From JBCCGI01 sp039029355 (GTDB lineage: Bacteria; Planctomycetota; UBA1135; GCA-002686595), in assembly GCA_039029355.1 (NCBI GenBank), contig JBCCGI010000007.1, positions 62,001 through 126,000 on the forward strand: a stretch of 64,000 nt of DNA. The letters are read 5' to 3'. The notes under the pieces are model-generated. The model ran no database searches, was not told where the DNA came from, and saw only the letters and a program-made list of their open reading frames with translations. Shown piece after piece: positions 57,801 through 64,000 of the stretch (position 1 is its first letter; every line of letters begins with the position of its first letter). Both the position numbers and the translations under genes were made by a program.

Positions 57801-59858
57801 CTACGGACGGTCCAGGAGCTCCAGGTCACGCACGGCCAGGGCCGGGGGAAAGGGCGGCCAGCCGGCGAGGGCCAGGCGCTCGCGGGCCTTGGAGGAGGTC
57901 CGTGCCTGCCGCACCCGGTGCCAGGCCCGCGTCCGGAGCGAGCGCGCCAAGCCGTCGGCGCCGGCCCGCAGCAGGCCGGTCAGGGCCTGCTCGATGGCCT
58001 CGGTCACGGGAAAGAGCTCCTGGACCGGGAGCGGCCGCTCGAGGCCCTCGTCGAGCCGCTCCAGAAGCCGCATGCGCGCGGTCTCGCCGGCGGGAGCGGC
58101 CTGGCTCGCCAGCGCCGCCAGGAGGTCCAGGTCGTTCGAGGTCGCCGCCCGGTCGAGCAGCGCCGCGCGGCGCTCGGGCTCCAGGACGCCGGCGAAGAGC
58201 GCCACCCGGTCCAGCGCGAGCCCGGTGGCCTCGTCGGGGCCGAACTGCCGCGCCCGCGCCAAGAGCGCGCGGACCTCGTCTCCCTCCCCACGGCGGACGG
58301 CCGCGCCCAGCAGCCCGCCCAGGGTCCGGGCCGGGGTGGGAGCCGCGGCCAGCAGCGCCGCCGCGACGTCCGCCTCGCCGCTGCCCAGCCACCAGCCGAG
58401 GAGCACCCCGCGAGCGCCGCTCTCGGCCGGACCGAGCCCCATCTGCGCCAGCCGGCCGGGGTCGCGCAGGGTCGCCGGCGGGACCAGCCCGGCCCGCTGG
58501 ATCCACGAGCCGAGCTCGCCATAGACCTCGCGCCGCCAGCCGCGCCCGGCGCCCAGGAGCGCCGCGGGCGCCGCCGGGGTGGGTGCCGCCCCGCTGGGCC
58601 CACCCGCCGGCACGACGACCGCCGCCCAGGCGCGGACCGCCTGGCGCAGAAGCTCGGACGAGGCCGCGGGCTCGGCCAAGGCGGCCCGCAGGCGCTCCTC
58701 CCAGCCCTCGGCTCCGGCGCAGGCGGTGGCCTCGAGCGCCACCAGCAGCCGCCGCCGCTCCTCCGGACCGGCGGACTCCCAGGGGGACGCCAAGAGGGCC
58801 GGCAGGCTCGCGCCGTCGGTCAGCCGGCAGGGCGCCCCGGCCAGGGCGCGCGCGATGCGGTCCGCCTCCTCCACTCGCCCCCCGCCCAGGGCCAGGCGCA
58901 GGCGGGAGAGGAGCACCTCGATCGTGCTGCGGCGGGCGAGCGCGGGGGTCCAGCGCTCGACCGCCGCCCCGGACAGCACCGCGTCGAGCGCGCCCTCGTC
59001 GCCCCGCTCCCAGCGCCCGACGGCCAGCGGCAGCGCGGCCGGCCAGCCGGTCTCGACCAGCGCCCGCAGGGCCGCGTCGCGGCGCGGGCTCGGGGCCTGC
59101 CCCTCGCCGGCGGCCTGCAGCCAGGCGAGGAGCGTCTCCGCGCCGGTGCGCAGCCCCGCCTCACCCGGCTGGGTGAAGCGCAGGAAGGCGCCGCCCTCCG
59201 AATCCCCGTCGGTGTCGAGCCCCGCACCCTCGAGGCCCACTCCGTGGGCCACGCTGAGGGCCAGAACCAGCTGATCCCAGGTGCCGAGGTAGGGCAGCCG
59301 CTCGTCGAAGGCCGGCTGGGTCGCCCGCGCGCCCAGGGCGGGGTCGAGCACGACGCCGATCGGCAGGCCGCCGATCCGGGCGAGGCGGTCGACGGTCTCG
59401 GCCAGCGGCGCCGCCATGTCGATCGCCAGCAGGTCGGCCCGGCGCCCGTGGGAGCGCCGTTCCAGGGCGCGCGCCAGCTCCAGGTCGGTCAGTGGCTGCC
59501 AGTCGAGCGACGTCGACCAGCGCGCGGCGATCTCCGCCCCGGCCTCGCGGCCCACGCCGAGCGCGGCGCCCCCCTCGCCCAGGAGGTCCACCACCAGCGC
59601 CAGCGCCCCGTCGTCGGCGCCCACGGCGCGCCCGAGGCGGCGGCGCACCTCCGCATCGCCCCCCTCGATCGCCCGCAGCAGAAGCTCGGAGTGCTCGCTG
59701 CGCAGGTGGGTGGCGAGCCAGCGCTCCGCGCGCCCGCGGACGGCCGCTTCGGGCGCGGACAGCTCGGTCAGTCGAAGCACGACGTCGTCGGCCCCTTGGC
59801 CGGCCGAACCGAGCGCGGCGAGGGCGGTGAGGAGGACGGGCGGAAGCAGCGGGACCAT
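57801..59858 (-). CDS. Exported Ala/Leu-rich helical repeat protein of unknown function
   Basis: 685 residues. Signal peptide about 1-22 (PPVLLTALAALGSAGQGA). The body is almost all short amphipathic helices with HEAT-like spacing (RGRAERWLATHLRSEHSELL, DAEVRRRLGRAVGADDGALA, SELLRQAVRAWAAVVVP). A beta patch near 145-200 (LLAIDMAAPLAETVDRLAR, LPIGVVLDPAL) resembles secretin N-domain-like sequence found in planctomycete exported proteins. I do not recognise a family. It is the first gene on this strand before the BY-kinase-like gene, with a 92-base gap between them, so it might be linked. Confidence 0.6.
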   Translation of the reverse strand: MVPLLPPVLLTALAALGSAGQGADDVVLRLTELSAPEAAVRGRAERWLATHLRSEHSELLLRAIEGGDAEVRRRLGRAVGADDGALALVVDLLGEGGAALGVGREAGAEIAARWSTSLDWQPLTDLELARALERRSHGRRADLLAIDMAAPLAETVDRLARIGGLPIGVVLDPALGARATQPAFDERLPYLGTWDQLVLALSVAHGVGLEGAGLDTDGDSEGGAFLRFTQPGEAGLRTGAETLLAWLQAAGEGQAPSPRRDAALRALVETGWPAALPLAVGRWERGDEGALDAVLSGAAVERWTPALARRSTIEVLLSRLRLALGGGRVEEADRIARALAGAPCRLTDGASLPALLASPWESAGPEERRRLLVALEATACAGAEGWEERLRAALAEPAASSELLRQAVRAWAAVVVPAGGPSGAAPTPAAPAALLGAGRGWRREVYGELGSWIQRAGLVPPATLRDPGRLAQMGLGPAESGARGVLLGWWLGSGEADVAAALLAAAPTPARTLGGLLGAAVRRGEGDEVRALLARARQFGPDEATGLALDRVALFAGVLEPERRAALLDRAATSNDLDLLAALASQAAPAGETARMRLLERLDEGLERPLPVQELFPVTEAIEQALTGLLRAGADGLARSLRTRAWHRVRQARTSSKARERLALAGWPPFPPALAVRDLELLDRP

Positions 59859-59960
59859 CGCCGTGAGCCTACGGGACCGGCTGGCTTCGTTGTGGCACCG
59901 CGGGCCTAATCAGGCGCTTAACCACTGTGCAGAAGGTGCTTGTGGAATGAGTACGACGAT

Positions 59961-59987
59961 GCGCGGCTCCGGCTCAGCAAGCCGCGC
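59961..59987. promoter_or_regulatory. Inverted repeat in the region between the exported protein gene and accC
   Basis: GCGCGGCT (59961-59968) pairs exactly with AGCCGCGC (59980-59987) around an 11-base loop. The 274-base divergent gap (59860-60133) has no clear promoter and one dubious 70-codon frame. The hairpin could form in an accC leader. Confidence 0.35.
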
Positions 59988-60133
59988 GCGGGCCTCGTGG
60001 CGCTCGCCTGGCCGGGGCCGCGGTGGGCCCCGCGGGCCTCTTCAGGAAGCCGCTTCGAAAAGTGCAGCACCGACCCCAGCCAGCTCGGAAGGGCGGCGGG
60101 GGTCGGGCTTGGTCCTGCTAGGCTCTCCCCCCC

Positions 60134-61480
60134 ATGTTCCACCGCTTGCTGATCGCCAACCGGGGCGAGGTCGCCGTCCGCATCGCACGGGCTTGCCGCG
60201 AGCTCGGCGTGAGCCCGGTCGGAGTCGCCTCCGCCCCCGACCTCGAGGCGAGCTGGGTGCGCGCCATGGACGAGGTGGTCTGCCTCGGCCCGGCCGCCGC
60301 CTCGGAGAGCTATCTCGACCCCGTCCGGGTCGTCCAGGCGGCGCTGCAGACGCGCTGCAGCGCGCTGCACCCCGGCTGGGGCTTCCTGGCCGAGAACCCG
60401 CGCTTTGCGACTCTGTGCCGCCAGCACGGCGTCACGTTCGTCGGCCCGTCGGCCCAGCTGATGGAGCTGATGGGCGTGAAGTCGCCCGCCAAGGCCGCGG
60501 CCCGGGAGGCGGGGCTGCCCGTGCTCGCGGGCTCGGACGGCCCGCTGCCCGACGCCGACGCGGCGGCGCGCTGCGCGGCGGAGGTCGGCTATCCGGTCAT
60601 CCTCAAGGCCGACCACGGCGGCGGCGGGCGCGGGATGCGCCTGTGCGCCGACGAGGCCGAGGTGCGCGAGGCCTTTGCCGCTGCGGGCGCCGAGGCGCGC
60701 GCCGCCTTCGGCTCGTCCTCCATCTATCTGGAGCGCTACCTCACGGGCGGGCGGCACATCGAGGTGCAGGTGCTCTGCGACGGCTTCGGCACGGGCGTGC
60801 ACCTGGGCGAGCGCGAGTGCTCGGTGCAGCGCAAGCACCAGAAGCTGATCGAGGAGAGCCCGAGCCCGGCCCTCTCCGACGAGGAGCGCGCCGAGCTCGG
60901 CGCGAACGCCGCGGCCGCCGCGCTCGCGCTCGGCTACACGAACGCGGGCACGATCGAGTTCCTGCGCGACTCAGGCGGCGCGATGTCGTTCCTCGAGATG
61001 AACACGCGCCTGCAGGTCGAGCACCCGGTGACCGAGGCGATCACCGGCGTCGACATCCCGCACGAGCAGATCCGCATCGCGGCGGGCCACCGCCTCTCGG
61101 TGAGCCAGGCCGACGTGCGCTTCCGCGGACACGCGATCGAGTGCCGCATCAACGCCGAGGATCCGTCGGAGGACTTCCGGCCGTCGCCCGGACGGCTGGA
61201 GGCGTTCGACCTCGGCGGGAGCGACGCGGTGCGGGTCGACACGCACCTCACCGCCGGCGACGAGGTCACGCCGCACTACGATTCGCTGCTCGCCAAGGTG
61301 ATCGCCTACGCGCCCACGCGCGCCGAGGCGATCGAAACGATGGTCGCGGCGCTCGAGGCGGCGCGCATCGAGGGCGTCTCGACCACGATCCCGCTCCACC
61401 TCGCGGTCCTGCGGAGCGAAGCCTTCCGCGCCGGCGAGTACGACACCTCCTCGATCCCCGGCTGGCCCGTGGGGCAATAG
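60134..61480 (+). CDS. accC: Biotin carboxylase subunit of an acyl-CoA carboxylase
   Basis: 448 residues. N-terminal FHRLLIANRGEVAVRIARAC, the ATP-grasp core with GGGGRGMRLC (Gly loop), HIEVQVLCDGFGTGVHLGER and the signature FLEMNTRLQVEHPVTE. CSVQRKHQKLIEESP holds the bicarbonate/biotin contact residues. It carboxylates the biotin of the carrier protein at the cost of ATP. First gene of a three-gene operon in which the carboxyltransferase starts 3 bases after its stop. Length equals the stand-alone AccC family, not the long fused alpha subunits of PCC or MCC. Confidence 0.93.
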   Translation: MFHRLLIANRGEVAVRIARACRELGVSPVGVASAPDLEASWVRAMDEVVCLGPAAASESYLDPVRVVQAALQTRCSALHPGWGFLAENPRFATLCRQHGVTFVGPSAQLMELMGVKSPAKAAAREAGLPVLAGSDGPLPDADAAARCAAEVGYPVILKADHGGGGRGMRLCADEAEVREAFAAAGAEARAAFGSSSIYLERYLTGGRHIEVQVLCDGFGTGVHLGERECSVQRKHQKLIEESPSPALSDEERAELGANAAAAALALGYTNAGTIEFLRDSGGAMSFLEMNTRLQVEHPVTEAITGVDIPHEQIRIAAGHRLSVSQADVRFRGHAIECRINAEDPSEDFRPSPGRLEAFDLGGSDAVRVDTHLTAGDEVTPHYDSLLAKVIAYAPTRAEAIETMVAALEAARIEGVSTTIPLHLAVLRSEAFRAGEYDTSSIPGWPVGQ

Positions 61481-61483
61481 ACC

Positions 61484-63207
<1,724 letters not shown>

Positions 63208-63211
<4 letters not shown>

Positions 63212-63777
63212 ACGACCCCCTCGAGCTCCGGTTGCAGCGGGACGGCGAGACGCTCCAGCTGCTCGCCCCTTCTGTCGGTTGGTTCACCTCGTCCCTCGCC
63301 AAGGGGCAGGCGGTCACGCCCGGAGCGCCGGTCGGCGTGCTGCGCCAGCTCGACCGCTCCTTCCCGCTCGTGGCACCCGAGGGTGCCCTCGGCCGCGTCG
63401 TTTCCGAGCGCCCCGAGCGGGTGCACGAACCGGTGGAGTTCGGCCGCGTTCTTTACGAGCTCGCCCCGCTTGAAGTCGGCGCCGAGGACGAGGCGCAGGC
63501 CGCGGCCGAAGCGGCCGCCGGTCCGGTGTTGCGGGCGCCCTTCTCGGGGCGCTTTTGGACGCGCCCCGGTCCGGGTGAGCCCAACTTCGTCGCCGTCGGC
63601 GACGTGGTCGAGTCGGGACAGCCGATCGGGCTGATCGAGGTCATGAAGACCTTCACGCAGGTGCCCTACTTGGCGAAGGGTGGACTGCCCGAGCGTGCAT
63701 GCATCGTCCGCATCGTTGCGGACGACGGAGCCGAGCTGCGCGAAGGCGAAGCGCTGCTCGAAGTCGAGCCGGCTTAG
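63208..63777 (+). CDS. Biotin carboxyl carrier protein with an extra degenerate lipoyl-like domain
   Basis: 189 residues. The C-terminal half is a biotinyl hammerhead: VLRAPFSGRFWTRPGPGE, GDVVESGQPIGLIEVMKTFT with biotin on K147 (EVMKT, a relaxed form of EAMKM), and EGEALLEVEP. The N-terminal half is a second such domain without the lysine hairpin: KGQAVTPGAPVGVLRQLDRS, FPLVAPEGALGRVVSE and VEFGRVLYELAP. It is coupled to the carboxyltransferase by an ATGA overlap and carries the carboxyl group between the two enzymes. It is the last gene before a strong terminator. Confidence 0.9.
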
Positions 63778-63820
63778 CGGTTGCAAACCGGCGACGCAAG
63801 GAAGATCCAAAGGAGCGCCT

Positions 63821-63845
63821 AAAGGCCCCGAAAGCCGGGGCTTTT
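63821..63845 (+). terminator. Rho-independent terminator of the acyl-CoA carboxylase operon
   Basis: GCCCCG, loop AAAGC, CGGGGC and TTTT; the stem is lengthened by AAA/TTT and a G-T pair (about 10 bp in all). It starts 43 bases after the carrier stop. No further gene is seen from here to the window end (63846-64000). Confidence 0.85.
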
Positions 63846-64000
63846 CGACCTCCCGGGGTTGTCGGATCGTTGCCACGGAGCGATCCTTGGGCGTCCTGTC
63901 CCCCCGGTCCCGACGTCCCCCCTCGCCGGCAATTCCCTCAACACCGGAGCCGGCCCCAATCGACGCTCGGGAACGCTAGTCCCCCCTACAGTCCTGAGGA

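Noticed and set aside
59940..60152. Short plus-strand frame (about 70 codons) upstream of accC
   Set aside because: No ribosome site or conserved motif, and it overlaps the accC start.

Overview
The window is one contiguous stretch of a GC-rich (roughly 70 percent by eye) bacterial chromosome with short intergenic gaps, many stop/start overlaps and several GTG or TTG starts. Three things point to a diderm bacterium, most likely a Planctomycetota member: three EutN/CcmL-type microcompartment vertex proteins directly in front of a fuculose-phosphate-type class II aldolase (the Planctomycetes-Verrucomicrobia microcompartment signature), a pseudopilus operon with planctomycete-style PilM/PilO proteins, and many large secreted proteins of unknown function. 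No rRNA, tRNA, CRISPR array, insertion sequence or integrase was seen.

Layout. 1-7.7 kb (+): truncated HhH-GPD glycosylase, a GT2 glycosyltransferase, an OmpR-type regulator/histidine kinase pair, an FAD oxidoreductase and two SAM methyltransferases (probably envelope glycan work), then a DUF2007 protein that ends at a bidirectional terminator. 7.8-11.9 kb (-): a PpiD-like folding protein, ScpB and a parvulin lipoprotein, divergent from dps across a region with a perfect 12-bp palindrome. 12.5-29.6 kb (-): a ten-gene pseudopilus (type II secretion/type IV pilus-like) operon reading FHA protein, PilM-PilN fusion, PilO, TPR protein, GspG, GspH-LamG, giant GspK, GspJ, GspI, zinc-ribbon protein. 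It has no ATPase, platform protein or secretin in view. Several members carry added beta-sandwich domains, and GspK and GspJ share a repeat resembling those in phage tail proteins. This is the most unusual system in the window.

29.9-36.5 kb: rsmE, radC, an intergenic stretch with a structured RNA candidate, a lipoprotein resembling the secretin C-terminal domain, a TPR metallopeptidase with a Ser/Thr kinase, and a single-ring Clp-like AAA+ protein. 36.6-39.7 kb (+): parvulin protein, three BMC vertex proteins, class II aldolase. 39.7-42.8 kb: asd and, divergent from it, a YejM/PbgA-like membrane sulfatase-fold protein. 43-49.6 kb: hypotheticals, pgi with two small membrane proteins, a zinc metallopeptidase and a MerR regulator with a C-terminal four-cysteine cluster. 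49.8-56 kb: two carboxypeptidase-regulatory-domain surface proteins, a kelch protein and its decayed paralogue. 56.2-59.9 kb: SprT-like protein, BY-kinase-like P-loop ATPase and a large exported hypothetical protein. 60.1-63.8 kb (+): a three-gene biotin-dependent acyl-CoA carboxylase operon (biotin carboxylase, carboxyltransferase, carrier) closed by a clear terminator.

Functional themes are envelope building and protein export (pseudopilus, four periplasmic folding or proteolysis proteins, the YejM-like protein, methyltransferases and glycosyltransferase), signalling (two-component pair, Ser/Thr kinase plus FHA protein, MerR) and central metabolism (pgi, asd, acyl-CoA carboxylase, microcompartment aldolase). 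All functional calls rest on reading motifs; no searches were run.
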